Assembly: GCA_024760905.1 (NCBI GenBank) | Contig: CM045731.1 | Location: 25,110,001-25,174,000, forward strand | Direction: 5' to 3' | Source: Plotosus lineatus | Taxonomy: Eukaryota; Chordata; Actinopteri; Siluriformes; Plotosidae | DNA: 64,000 nt | Shown: piece by piece, positions 1 to 11,908 of the stretch | How positions within the stretch are numbered: the stretch's first letter is position 1 | How the letters are laid out: the number at the start of each line of letters is the position of its first letter | Notes under the pieces: generated by a model | Told to the model about the DNA's origin: nothing | The model's database searches: none | Seen by the model: the letters and a program-made list of their open reading frames with translations, nothing else | Made by a program: the position numbers and the translations under genes

Positions 1-127
1 AGTGAGAAGTTCAAGTGAGATTTCCAGTGCAGTAATCCTGCAAAGCTGTGCACTTTTATTCCACATCATCAGCAGTGTGACAATTTCTCAAAAACGTAAG
101 TCGGGGAGCGTCTGTAATAACAAATAA

Positions 128-394
128 ACATTCCAAAATAATGTATAAGATGTAAATAAAATAAATACCCACATACAGATGCGCGTGCATGCACTCAGAT
201 GCGCATCTCACAAAAATGTAAGTAGTTTTGATGGGAGGTTTTGACTTTTTTTTTTGCATAATGACCTTGTTTTTGTGGCATTTTCCATAACTTTTCCCCT
301 ATTCCTTATTTTTTGAATTTAATGATTTTTTTTTTTTAAAGCACGATGCACTGAAGCCGCATGAATTGAAGCGTGAAGTAGCGAGGGATCCCTT
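128..394. mobile_element. pogo-like MITE, copy A (partial)
   Basis: This is the first of eight related copies of a short non-autonomous DNA element. It ends in GCGAGGGATCCC, an inverted form of the CAGGGATCCCTC terminus seen at 61230. It carries the shared internal words for the family (ATGCATAAGATGTAAATAAA-like, the GATGCGCATCTCACAAAAATGTAAG stretch, CACTGAAGCCGCATGAATTG). The left terminus is missing, so the copy is truncated. No coding capacity is visible. Family assignment rests on CAG termini and TA target duplications in the complete copy. Confidence 0.7.
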
Positions 395-537
395 AATTGG
401 TGGCCATTTAGTTGACCTTGACCTACAATCATCTTTATATAAATGGTCAACTCATTTCTACCCTTCAGTGACAACCTGTCTCCACAAAATTTGATGGGAG
501 TGTATCAAAAGTAGTCACTAAATAAATAAATAAACAC

Positions 538-583
<46 letters not shown>

Positions 584-1182
584 GGACTATTATACCAACT
601 TTTTGGAGAGTTTCCATTTTTGAGCCAGACCTCTTAAGGGTTAGAAAAAAAAAATCTTACTTCCATGACCCTCATGAAAACAAGAAGGTAAAAAAGAAAG
701 AAAAAAATGGAAGAATAAAAGAAATTAAAATAAGGGAAGCAGAAAGGAAGAAGGCAGATAAACAGAAAGGAAGTATGGAGAAAAATGATAAAGGAAAAAA
801 AAAAATGAAGGAAATAAACTTGTGCTGCAACCAAAACAAATGTTAGATGTTTGAGTCAAAGTGATCCAAGATTTGACAGACAGACGGACAGAAAAAAAGA
901 AAAGAGAAAGAAAAACTCTGGAACACAAAGCACGTGTTTGATTCACTTGTATCCAAGTCGATTCACTTGCTTACCAGGGTTCAGTCGGTCCGATGAGTGC
1001 CGTGTTCAGAACCACACCAAGGCGGAGAACGTTCCAGACACCGCTTACCCAAAAACATTGTGAAAGCAGCTCCAGCACAGAACACACACATCAATACCTC
1101 TCGTTTCTTTCTGAGGATCGAAAACGTGTGTCTGGACCTGTCTGATGAAAGGGAATTCTATCCCTTTTTCTTCCTCCTCCTG

Positions 1183-1241
<59 letters not shown>

Positions 1242-1977
1242 CTGCAGTGTGGAGAAAATCTGATCACTCCCTAGAGAAATGTGATAAAAGCTTTCAGACT
1301 GAGAGAATAAAACCTGTTCACTCGCTTTTTATCTCTCTCTCCCCTTTCTCTCTCCTTCCATTCAGCACCTTCTACTTCCTCATACACTTGTCTTTCACAA
1401 ATGCGTTCCTCTTCAATCTTTTAACTTCTTACAGGAATCTCTGATATTCAGCAGAACTTCTCAGCACTGCGCTGGGATCAGCCCCGATCCTCACATTCCT
1501 ACTTTCTTTAACACAAAGTGGCAGACTGATGCGCCGAGTGATGGGAGAAACCTCACACTCTGAACGTCAGAGTAAAGTAGAACATTCTCAACAGTTTGCT
1601 TTCATTTTAAAATATTTTTTTCCCTCAATTTCTGCCTAATCTAGTCGTATTCAATTCACACCCATTAAGTATTACCTTTCCTATTACACCAACAACCAGG
1701 GTGGGACGAAAGCATGCACACACACACCCCCAGTCACATGAAAATGCTAGCCACTCGCCTCTTCTCAAACTGTTGCAAATGTGTATTTTGGGGGCGGTCT
1801 AACACGCTCAGAGGGAAAGTGCTACCTGTCCCCTCATACGAATGAGTTCATCGGCTGGCGATTGCTGTGAGAGACAGGGAAGTGAGCATATGCCGTCCCT
1901 CCCTCCCGCGCGAGTTCGGCCAATTAGCTCCCATGGACTCCTGGCAACAGACAGTTGTGGCATTAAACTAGATTTGA
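395..1977. other. no gene seen; simple repeats
   Basis: I see no supportable gene here. The stretch holds a (TAA)n microsatellite at 540-580, purine-rich A/G DNA at 640-920, and a (CT)n tract at 1187-1239. Short open frames in this part are low-complexity readings of those repeats. Confidence 0.6.
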
Positions 1978-2345
1978 ATAGTACTGCTGCAACAACCAAT
2001 CGATAAAAATCGATTATTAAAAGTGTTGGCAACAAATCTCGTTGTTAAACCCTCTTGCGATGATTGCATAAGTCAGACACTAAAGACGAGTGTCACTCAG
2101 TACGGAGTCGAACGTACGTGTTATGTTCAAACATACGTGAAATGTTCAAAAGTTTGGGAGCATTTTTAGCAATATAGTCCCCGAAAATGTGTCGAGTGCA
2201 GGCTTTGTAAAAGTGAGATGGCTTGGCATTGGAGCACTACAGTGACACGGGAGCATCTTAAAAGAAAACGTGTAGGAATAATTATTGATGAGGAAGCCGG
2301 CCCATCAGAAGGGTTAGTGACTACAGAACCCTATATTTATTCAGT
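1978..2345 (+). pseudogene. hAT transposase relic (BED zinc finger)
   Basis: The left edge (TAGTACTGCTGCAACAACC, then an ATCGATAAAAATCGATTATT motif) looks like the end of a hAT-superfamily element. About 160 bp further, near 2136-2280, one frame reads a BED-type zinc finger: a VWEHF motif, then CRLCK, then an H/H pair within AWHWSTTV and REHLKRK. The frame has an in-frame TAG directly after the VWEHF motif and no long continuation past about 2345, so this is a decayed fragment and not a ZBED host gene. BED fingers bind DNA in hAT transposases. The finger is clear; the exact hAT family is inferred. Confidence 0.6.
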
Positions 2346-2510
2346 TTTGAAGGGGAAAACATTTTATTTTATTTTAAACAAGTCAACAGAAATTATCTGA
2401 AGTGTAGTACTGTATATACAAGTTTGGGTAGGGGGGGAAATGAACGGGAAATAATTTTCCTTACAGAGTTAATACCTTATATCAAAATCAATAATAATAA
2501 TAATAATATA

Positions 2511-2554
<44 letters not shown>
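2511..2554. repeat. (AT)n(GT)n microsatellite
   Basis: Alternating AT passing directly into GT dinucleotides. Confidence 0.95.
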
Positions 2555-2556
<2 letters not shown>

Positions 2557-2744
2557 TAGTTTTTAACGAAAGCTCACGATTCGATGAGTCGGTTCATTCC
2601 ACCATTTCTATACATTGAGAACTAACCTCCGCACACTGTTGATCAGCGTGACTTATGAGCGTCAGTTGTAACAGCCAGTGATGATCACTATTAAATCACC
2701 AGTTTTAATTGTTGTCGGTAATAATAGCCATTTAATATCAAGCA

Positions 2745-2900
2745 TACCCCCAGTGCACCTAACTGGGTTATCAAAGGCCGGCCATGTCTCTCACTGTTTC
2801 AGCCCTGCGATGGCCTGGCGAGCTGTTCAGGGTGTAAGCCAGACTCCCCTTGAGCCTAATTAGGATTCAGCGGTTACAGAAAATGAATAAATGGATGAAT
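2745..2900 (+). mobile_element. SINE family 2, 3' fragment
   Basis: Shares the core words CAGTGCACCTAACTGGGTTATCAAAGGCC and the tail AATTAGGATTCAGCGGTTACAGAAAATGAATAAATGGATGAATG with the longer copy at 3476. The tRNA-like head is absent, which is usual for 5'-truncated SINE insertions. Confidence 0.65.
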
Positions 2901-3475
2901 GATTATATCATATAATAGACACGTTTCACCAAATTTCACCTGATTGGACGCAAAGAGCAAAAAAAAACAAATAGCAAACAGGCACGTTAATTAAAATGTA
3001 GTAACTAAAACTTTTTGGATAAGATTTGAGTGGAATAGGGGGCAGCAGTTTCCCCACTCTGCATCGCCTCACATGGTTTATATTTATTTTTATGACTGAG
3101 CGTGATTTTGACTCTCAGTTGATATGGAATGAAGATGCAAGTTTTTTCCCATTGCTCGGCTCGCAGCTATGAACGTCACTGCATGCGGACAGCGATTTTG
3201 TGTCGTAAAATGTGTTTGAATATTGAATATGATCATCATCTAATTCATTAACTTGTTCCAAATTTTTTGGACGGAAATTTTCTCAGAACTACCCCCTGTG
3301 TGGACGGGGACCTCAGACTCAAGGACTGTGCTATATTAGGGACCAGTATGCATTTGTGTGAGCGGTGTGAGCTTTCCCCTCATGTAGCACTGAAGAGAAG
3401 AAATACTAATGCACAGAACTGCAGTGACATAAACACCAACACACTGTACACACAATTTGCAAAAAACAAAAACAC
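2901..3475. other. no gene seen
   Basis: AT-rich unique-looking DNA between two SINE copies. Open frames here have no recognisable domain. Confidence 0.5.
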
Positions 3476-3816
3476 ACAGCGGCAGTGGTGACCTGGTGGT
3501 ACAGGTGCTGGATCAGTGATCCTAAGGTTGGGGGTTCAAGCCCTATTTTCCACAAGGTTGTCACTGTCCCTCCCAGTGCAGCTAACTGGGTTATCAAAGG
3601 CCGAACATGTCTCTCACTGTCTATGGTGTGAGGTTCATGTAAAAGAACCACTGCTGACTTTTGACAAGAGTAGCTGCAAAGCCGTCAGCGTGTTTCTGCC
3701 CTGCGATGGCCTGACGAGCTGTCCATGGTGTACTCTGCCCTTGCCCAGAGTCGGCTAGAATGGACGCCAGCCTCCTTGCAACCCTAATTGGGATTAAGCT
3801 GTTACAGAAAATGAAT
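3476..3816 (+). mobile_element. SINE family 2, near-complete copy
   Basis: A tRNA-like head (box-A-like GTGACCTGGTGGTACAGG and box-B-like GGGTTCAAGCCC) is followed by a body (TTATCAAAGGCC, ATGTAAAAGAACCACTGCTGAC, GCAAAGCCGTCAGCGTGTTTC). The tail is CCAGAGTCGGCT...GATTAAGCTGTTACAGAAAATGAATG, the same tail used by SINE family 1. Pol III promoter elements drive such repeats, and they are moved by a partner LINE. Other copies of this head and body (17425, 48838) end instead in the 3' tail of the RTE-like LINE of this window. Confidence 0.7.
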
Positions 3817-5624
3817 GATGAACACACACACACACACACACACACTGAGAAAACAGGAACATACACAACATGCGCACACACAATCCTTGTGGTTTAAGGC
3901 GTCTAAAATCTGACCAACACGCACCAAACAAAAAGTTCCCCTCCAACCAAATGCACTTTGAATTTTTGTGCGCCTATCAAATCAACTCCGGAGATTTCAC
4001 TTATCAAGATTGATTGGTTGCCAACAATAGAAGTATTTCATATTCTTCTTTCCTCAAGTGGATGCATAATGACCAATACCAATACAAGAACTGAGCATTA
4101 AGCCCAAAGTCAGAAGAATCTGGAGAAAGAGATGATGACCAGGGCAAGTTTTCAAATCGCTGAAATTCAGGACAGAGGCAACGCCATCGTCGGAGACAGA
4201 CACACTGTCATTTGCATGCATGCCCATCGTCATGCCGTTGATTGATGAAGCCGTTTCATCAGTGCAGTTTACACTCGGCTGTCGGCTGTTTTCTAGTACA
4301 TAGTACTACATATATACGTTTGCAGTAAATAATACTTGCTCACAGTGAAACTACACCATTCATTGCTGGGCACAATATGCTTGCTGTACATCAAATAGCC
4401 TATGCCATGCATAATTTCATAGAGATCGCACTGTGATTGGTTCGCTATGATAACATCACTGGGGATTCCAGGATTGCACAGAAAAAAAAAAATTGATGGG
4501 GGGGGGAAAAAAAAAAAAAAAAAAAAAAAAAAGCACCCAAAGGGTAGGGTGGTGTGAAAATTGCCCCCCCCCCAAATATCTTCATTGAATAGATATAAAA
4601 ACCTTGTGGTCATATAAAAGCAGTAATCCGGGAAAAAAATTGGACAATTTGAAGGTTCCACAATGGACCTGAAAAAAATGGCGAGTATGGCATATTTTGA
4701 ACAAAATCGCAACATCTCAAAAACAAAAGGTTAGCATAAATACTCCAGTTACTTTATTCTGTAAAATTAACCAGCAACATTACCACAAGTAAGAAAAATA
4801 TCTCTGAACAACACATAAAACTTGTTTATATTGATCTATTAAATATGTTGTGCCTTTGTGTCGAATTTTGGCATTTTCAATCTTGAGTCTAGGCGTACGC
4901 AAATATAAAGCCATCACAATGTTAGGGGTCACAGTTTTTGAGTGCTTTTTTCTTTTATATTTCAACTTTTGACAATAATAAAAACTTTCTATGAAGTTCA
5001 CTAAATGTGAGGTACTCCACCGAAAGTAGGCGCTTTTGTCGCAAGCGACGTATGGTGCTTGTGAGACAAAGCGCGGCTTATTCGGACTTCCGTTCTTCCA
5101 AGTGAGCAAGTGTGCGTTGAATACTTGTTTTGTACTCAACCTTCACTTGCAAGATCGGAAGTCCGGATAAGCTGTGCTTTATCTCATAAGCACCATACAT
5201 CAGTTGCGACAAGCGCCTACATTCGGTGGAGTGCCTCATAAATTATGTGCCACGGAAACACAATCTTGAGAGTGCAAGGCGCACATCCAGCAGAAAAGTA
5301 GCATTGAAACTATACCATCAATTGAAACTTCTATATCTGATACACTCTTGCTGCCGTGCTGCTCCATTGTTACGTTCTTAGATGGTAGTTTGTGTTTTCT
5401 GCTGTTCAGACTTGCAATGGCTGCCCATGTGGTTCAAAATAAAGAATGCTCCATCATGTACAGATGCACCACAGTATCACACCACAGTCAATCAAGATCA
5501 AAAATGCCAAAGTTTGACACTAAAACTCAACATAATTTATAGATTAAAGATACAAGGACACTTCTTTTTATTTGCAATTCTGCTGGACTGTGTTGGTTAA
5601 CTTTGCAAAAATAAAATAACTGTA

Positions 5625-6050
5625 CAGGGCTTCCTCACTTTCCGCGGTTAATGGGGACCGAGACACACCCACCCACGACCATCAATTTCCGCGAAGTAGA
5701 CTCGACCCCACTGACTGATGTATACGTACATGTAAATGTGTGTATAATATCAATAAATATATATTCAACACTATAAATGCTCATAAAAATTAAACATTCT
5801 AAAATAATGCATAAGATGTAAATAAAATATAAATACACACATACAAACGTGCACGCACTCACATACAGATGCGCACCTCACATAAAAATGCAAGTAGTTT
5901 TGTTGGGTGGTCTTTGTTTGTTTGGGTTTTTTTTGCATAATTGGCCTTGCTTTGTGGCATTTTCCTGAAGTCCCCCCCCCTCCTATTTTTCCTTAATTTC
6001 CTTCCCCCCCTGACGAATATTTTTGAAAAACCCGCAATGCACTGAAGCCG
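5625..6050. mobile_element. pogo-like MITE, copy B
   Basis: Begins CAGGGCTTCCTCACTTTCC after a TA dinucleotide and runs through the family interior to GCAATGCACTGAAGCCG, where it is truncated. It interrupts the right arm of the foldback element: sequence on both sides of it is contiguous in the left arm. Confidence 0.8.
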
Positions 6051-6189
6051 CAGAAACTATTCCTTATGCTAACCTTTGTTTTTTTTCCATTTTGCGATTT
6101 TGTTCAAAATATGCTATAGTTGCCATTTTTAGAGATTCACTGTGGAACCTCAAGATATGCTTCAAATTGTCCAATTTTTTCCCAGATTA

Positions 6190-6804
6190 CGACAGTGGTA
6201 CCTCACCTTACGAAAGACTCAACAAATGAAAAATCCAAGTTACGAAACACATTTACCTAAAATTTCCGTCTCTGGATACAAAAAAAATTCACGTTATGAA
6301 ACGCGCCATCTCAAAAATTCAAACGACGCGCGAGTTGCTCTCCCATTCGCTATCTCCCAGCACCCCGCCCCGCTGGCCTCCCCATTGGCTAGGAGAGAGC
6401 TGCATCTCCATGATATCCATGATGCTTTTCGTGTGCCTTCGACCCATTGTTTGTCACGAAGATGCAGCTCCCTCCCATTGGCTATTATGGAGCTGCATCT
6501 CCATAATACCCATGATGCTTTTCATGTGCCTTCGATCCATTGTTCGAAGAAACGGGCTCGTGGCATGCGGTTGAGTGATATCACAAACGAATATGGCCGA
6601 AACCCGCTTACCATCAGTACGATATTGAAGCAGAAGTAGGTCTTAAAAGGTATACTTTTATCATTTTAAAGGGTTTAGGGGTAGTATTAGGGGCCTTGGA
6701 ACGAATCAGGCCTTTTAAATGTAAAATGCTACTCAACTTACGAAAAAATTAGGTTACGAAACCACTTCTGGAATGGATTAATTTCGTAAGGTGAGGTATG
6801 ACTG
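6190..6804. mobile_element. second pogo/Tigger-like MITE family
   Basis: About 610 bp with inverted ends: CAGTGGTACCTCACCTTACG on the left and, read inverted, CAGTCATACCTCACCTTACG on the right, followed by TA. CAG termini, a TA target and lack of coding sequence fit a pogo/Tigger-type non-autonomous element. The interior contains a degenerate internal repeat (GGAGCTGCATCTCCATGATA / GGAGCTGCATCTCCATAATA). It sits inside the right foldback arm. Confidence 0.8.
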
Positions 6805-7056
6805 TACTTCTATGTCCACAAGTTTTTATAACTATCCAAAGCAGATATTTAAAAAACAAAAACAAAAAAACACATTTGTTTTTGCACTCTACCCTACCGT
6901 AGGGGCACATGTAAGAGATGAGGAACCCAAGAGTTTTTTATTGGAAGAGGCCTGACACACACACACACACACACCCTGAGGAAACAAGAAAATACACGCA
7001 CTGAGAGATTTGAAAATCATTCATTAAACCGCACTAGACAGACACACAGCAGGAAC

Positions 7057-7091
<35 letters not shown>

Positions 7092-7299
7092 GTAAGCCTC
7101 TCAACACACTCTGGATTCTGTATCTAACAAGCACAAATTCCTAATCAATACGCTCTCTTTAACCTTAGCATTCCTGTAGTAACATATTCCAAGGGATTTC
7201 TACAGAAACAACTGAAAATAAAAACCACATCACAATGAAAATTATTTACTTAATATTTATTATGGGAGGGGCTGTCAGTGTCACTGTGGAACAAAGCTG

Positions 7300-10200
7300 G
7301 GACCTCATCTTCCTCCGATTAATTCAGGATCGGGCCTCAGGGATAGCAGCCTAAGCAATGAGGTCCAGACATCCCTCTCCCCCGCCATTTCCTCCAACTC
7401 GTCCAGGGAGACACTGAGGCATTCCCAGGGCAGCTGAGAGACATAATCACTCCATAGTGTTCTAGGTTGACCCCGAGGTCTCTTCCCGGCTGGACATGCC
7501 CGACACACACCAGGGAGATGTTCAGGACGCATTCTAACCAGATGCCTGAGCCACCCCAAGTGGCTCCTCTCAATGCAGAGGAGCAGTGGTTCTACTCTGA
7601 GCTCCCCACGGATGGATGAGCTTCTCAGCATATATCTAAGGGAGAGCCCAGCCACCTGGCAAAGGGAGCTCATTTCAGCTGCTTGTATCCGTGATCTTGT
7701 TCTTTTGATCACTACCCAAAGCTCGTGACCATCGGTTAGGGTTGAAACGTAGATCGACTGGTAAATTGAGAGCTTTGCCTTGCGACTGAGCTCCCTCTTC
7801 ACCATGATGGTGCTGCACTTTACAGCAAAGGCCACAGCGATCTGCATGTCTATCTTCCGCTCCATCCTTCATTCACTCGTGAACAGGACCCAGAGATACT
7901 TGAACTCCTCCACTTGGGGCAGGACCTCATTCCAAAGCAAGAAGGTGCATTCCACCCTTTACCAGCTAAGAACCATGGCCTTGGACTTGGAAGTGCTGAT
8001 TCTCATCCCGGCAATTGAGTGCAAAGCGCTCCAATGCGAGCTGGAGGTCCGGGATTGATGAAGCCAAAAGGACATTATCATCCGCAAAAAGCAGAGACGA
8101 TATCCGATGGCCAACAAACCAGAACCCCTCAACTCCACGGCTGTGCCCAGATATTCTATCCATAAAAAATTTGAACACAATTGGTGATAAAAGAACAGCC
8201 TCGGCAAACTCCAACTTTCATTGGAAACAAATTCAACAAATTCAGTGTGGCCAAACTCAGGCTCCGGTGATACAGAGTCTGAATAGCCCATTGCAACAGG
8301 TCTGGAATGCCATACTCCCGGAGCACGCCCCACAAAATAGCCCAAGGGACACGGTCAAAAGCCTTCCCTCAATCCATAAAAAATATGTGGACAGATTGGG
8401 CAAACTCCTATGCACCCTCCAGGATCCTGTAGAGCGTATAGAGTTGATAGAGAATTCCGCGGATCAGAAGAAAACCCCATTGTTACTCCTGAATCCGAGT
8501 TTCAACTATCGGTCGGATTCTCCTCTCCAGCACACCTGCATAGACTTTCCTGCTTAGGCCGAGTGTGATTCCAAGATAACTGGAACACACCCTCCGATCC
8601 TTTTTACCACCCTGGTTTGCCAATCCAGAGGTACGGCCCCTAATGACCACGCAATGTAGCAGAGATGAGTAAACCAAGACAGTCCTACAACATGCAGAGC
8701 CCTGAGATATTCAGGGCGGATCTTATTCACCCCCAGAGCCCAACCACCGAGGAGCTTTTGACTACTTCAGTGACCTCACCTCCCACCCCAGGGTCTTCCT
8801 CCTTCATGGAGGGCATGTGGGTGGGATTGAGGAGATCCTTGAAGTATTCCTTCCACTACCCGACAACATCCAGTTTGTGAGCAGCTCTCTTTTCTGTTGT
8901 AAATAGGATTTGTAAAAAACTGCTTCCCCCTCCTGAGGTGTGGGATGGTGGTCCAGAACCTTTTTGAGACCAACCAATCATCACTTTCTTAGCCCTCACT
9001 GATTCAACCGACCGCAACTCCTTCCACACCCAAGATTCTGCATCAGCGACAGCTTGGTCTGCAACACGTTTGGCCTGCTGGTACCCATCTCTTGCCTCGG
9101 GATATGCACAGGCCAATAAAACCTGATAGGCCTCCCTTTTCAGCTGGAAGGCCCCATTCACCACAGGTGCCCACTACCAGGTTTGGGGGTTATTGTGACG
9201 ACAGGAACCGATAACCTTCCGGCCACAGCTAGGCGCTGCCCCCTCAGCAATGGAGACACGAAACATGGCCCATTCGGATTCCATGTCATCCGCCTCCTCC
9301 AGGACGTGGTTGTCGCTCTTCCGGAGGTTGGAGTTAAAGGCCCCTCTGACAGGAGACTCCACCAAACGTTTCCAAGAGACCCTAACTACATGCTTGGACC
9401 TGCCAGGTCTGAAGGGCAACCTCCCCCGCCATTGGAGCCAGCTCACCACCAGGTAGTGGTTGACAACTTCGCTCCTGTCTTTACCCGAGTGTCCAGAACA
9501 TGCGACGGCAAGTCTGGTGATATGGCTACAAAGTTACCTAACGTGTCCTGGTGACAAGTGTATTTATGAACACCCTTTTTATTCGAACATGTTGTTCATG
9601 GTAGACAAACCATGACGAGCACAGAAGTCCTACAACGAAATACCATTTGGGATCGGACAGAGGCCATACCTACCGATCACACCCTTCCAAGTTACACTCT
9701 CATTGCTCAAATGGGTGAGGAAGTCTCCCAGGACAATGAGTGATTCTCCCAGGGGTGTGTTCTCCAATACACGGTCTAAACACGCCAAGAAGGGTGGGTA
9801 CTCTGAACCGTCATTTGGTGCATAAGCACAAACAACAGTCAGAACCTGTACTCCCACCGGAAGAGGGAAGGAAGCTACCCTTTCCTCAACCAAGGAGAAC
9901 TCCAACGTGAGGGCACCCAGGCGGGGAGCAACAAGGATGCCCACACTGGTTCGCTGCCTCTCCTCATGAGCAACTCCAAAATGGAGTCGAGATGGATGGT
10001 TCCAAAGCCCAAGCTATGTGTTGAGGTGAGTCAGACTATATCTAGTCAGTATCTCCCCACCTCATGGACCAGCTCAGGCTCCTTCCCCATCAGAAAGGTG
10101 ACATTCCACGTACAGAGTCAGTAGCCGTGGATCGGTCCGACAGAACCCATGTCTTCAGTTGCCACCCAACTCACACTGTACCTGATTTGTATAGCCCCTC

Positions 10201-10410
10201 CCACAGGTGGTGGTTCCATGGGAGGGCGGACCCATGTCTGCCGAACCACCAGGCGCTCGACTTTGAGCCCCACCCTCAGGCCTGGCTCCAAGGGGGGGAC
10301 CCCTGGTGACCCACATCTGGGCAAGGAAAACTGTGTCCTTGTGTCTTTCTTCATAGAGGTCCTTTGAACTGTGTTTCGTGTGGACCTGTTTACCTTGGGT
10401 GACCCTACCA
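7300..10410 (-). pseudogene. Rex3 (RTE-clade) non-LTR retrotransposon, decayed copy 1
   Basis: Read on the minus strand, this is an old Rex3 LINE. The 5' part (about 10410-10100) matches the leader. 9944-9630 carries endonuclease sequence (VLGDFLTHL near the APE-type motif, VVCAYAPND). 9449-8856 is the linker before the RT. 8214-7966 carries the RT active-site region (LLFADDNVLLAS). 7865-7305 is the C-terminal part (WLRHLVRM, RPRGQPRTLW). Many frameshifts and stops break the reading frame, so it is dead. Identification rests on close agreement with the better copy at 25015-28015, whose DNA matches the published Rex3 PCR primer sites as I remember them. Confidence 0.85.
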
Positions 10411-11166
10411 AGTACCCTTCAGTTTTATCATTATCAAATCAAAAACAATCATTACATCCTAATGATTGTTTCTGTCACTAATAAAGAGAGGAGCGTCATG
10501 TCATTTGGATTTTTCAGCATAGCGTTACCACACCAGCTATCAGTGTGGTATCAAGTACACAAACCAATCTCTACTAATTTACTTCCTGCTACACCACTCT
10601 GCAAAAACTCCCTTAATAAACAACAATCACTGAGTATGTATGCTTTTTAAACTGTACAAACCATTCCACAGTTCATTTTATTAAGATACCATGTACAGAT
10701 TAAGTTTTCGTGCATTAGTTACAGAGATGCTTGAATGTATCAGAATTTGTAAGTTTCCTGAAGCCAGTCTGTGAAAAGTCTTTATACCAATGCAAAGATA
10801 TGAACATGGAAATAACATTAATATTGTAATTATGCTGGTCATGTGACATACACAGTTCTGTTGCAGTCAAGTCAATAGTTTATGACATTAATTCTAGGTG
10901 AAGGTCTTCAGTGTGTGTGTGTGTGTGTGGGGGGGGGGGGGGGGCAGGTAGGACACAGGTCATACAGGGGGAAGAAACATTCCACACATTCTCCAGACCA
11001 AAGTGAGACAAGCAGAATGGGGAAATAAGTATCACCTTCACCATGTGTGTGTGCATGGCTGTGTGAGACTGGGAGTTAATTGTGTGTCACGTGACAAACA
11101 GTTAAGCTTTCTTCCAAAATATAAGCTTCAGAGATCTGTGATTAGTCTTGACCTGTCTCTCTCGTG

Positions 11167-11197
<31 letters not shown>

Positions 11198-11494
11198 TCT
11201 CTCTCGCTCATATGCACTCTGTATGTGAAGCTTCAGTGTGTGTGTATGTGTCTGTGTGTGTGTGTGTTAGTTATAGATTCCCCAATGATAAGTCACTCTA
11301 TTTGAGAAATAGTTCCAGAACTTTCCCACACACACAGTTCTCATGATGTTTGGTCACATTGGGCAATGATTCACATCTTAACATTAAAGTGACTTTAGAC
11401 AGCCACTTACACTTACTAACTGATTAAAACTATAACTAAAACACATACACAGGAATAGGAGCAAAGTCCAAACACATGCATTGCATAGAAAATG

Positions 11495-11525
<31 letters not shown>

Positions 11526-11633
11526 TAATACACACATCAAAAATGGTCAGAATTATGATACAGATTCTTGGAAGCTTTCTTCTTCATGAAATAAATCTGA
11601 TGAGAAAATAAACATCTATCTCCATCCTGAGTA

Positions 11634-11664
<31 letters not shown>

Positions 11665-11874
11665 TTGAAATTGTGGAAACAATTGAAAAATGTCTACAAA
11701 TTGAACAATGTTTATACAAATAAGTAGACACAGGGAGGGAGAAAAAGGCTCAGAGCATCAGGCAATGTGATTAGATGATATTTCTGCCTTGGATTATTTT
11801 CAGAAGGGTGTGAATGCCCAGAGTGACTGACCAAAAATATCCAGTGGTGTGGTGGACAGAAGCAGAGTGGACTG

Positions 11875-11908
<34 letters not shown>

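Larger units (their letters stand above)
4530..6905. mobile_element. foldback element with long inverted arms, interrupted by two MITEs
   Basis: A left arm (about 4530-5130) is repeated in reverse complement as a right arm (about 5150-5624, 6051-6189 and 6805-6905). Examples: the 5050-5110 stretch (CACAAGCACCA / CGGAAGTCCG words) pairs with 5150-5215. The 4590-4740 stretch (GCGATTTTGTTCAAAATATG on the other strand) pairs with 6057-6183. The 4605-4625 stretch pairs with the DNA just right of 6805. Removing the MITEs at 5625-6050 and 6190-6804 restores a continuous arm. No transposase is recognisable. It may be a foldback-type transposon or an inverted dimer of an unknown repeat. Confidence 0.65.
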
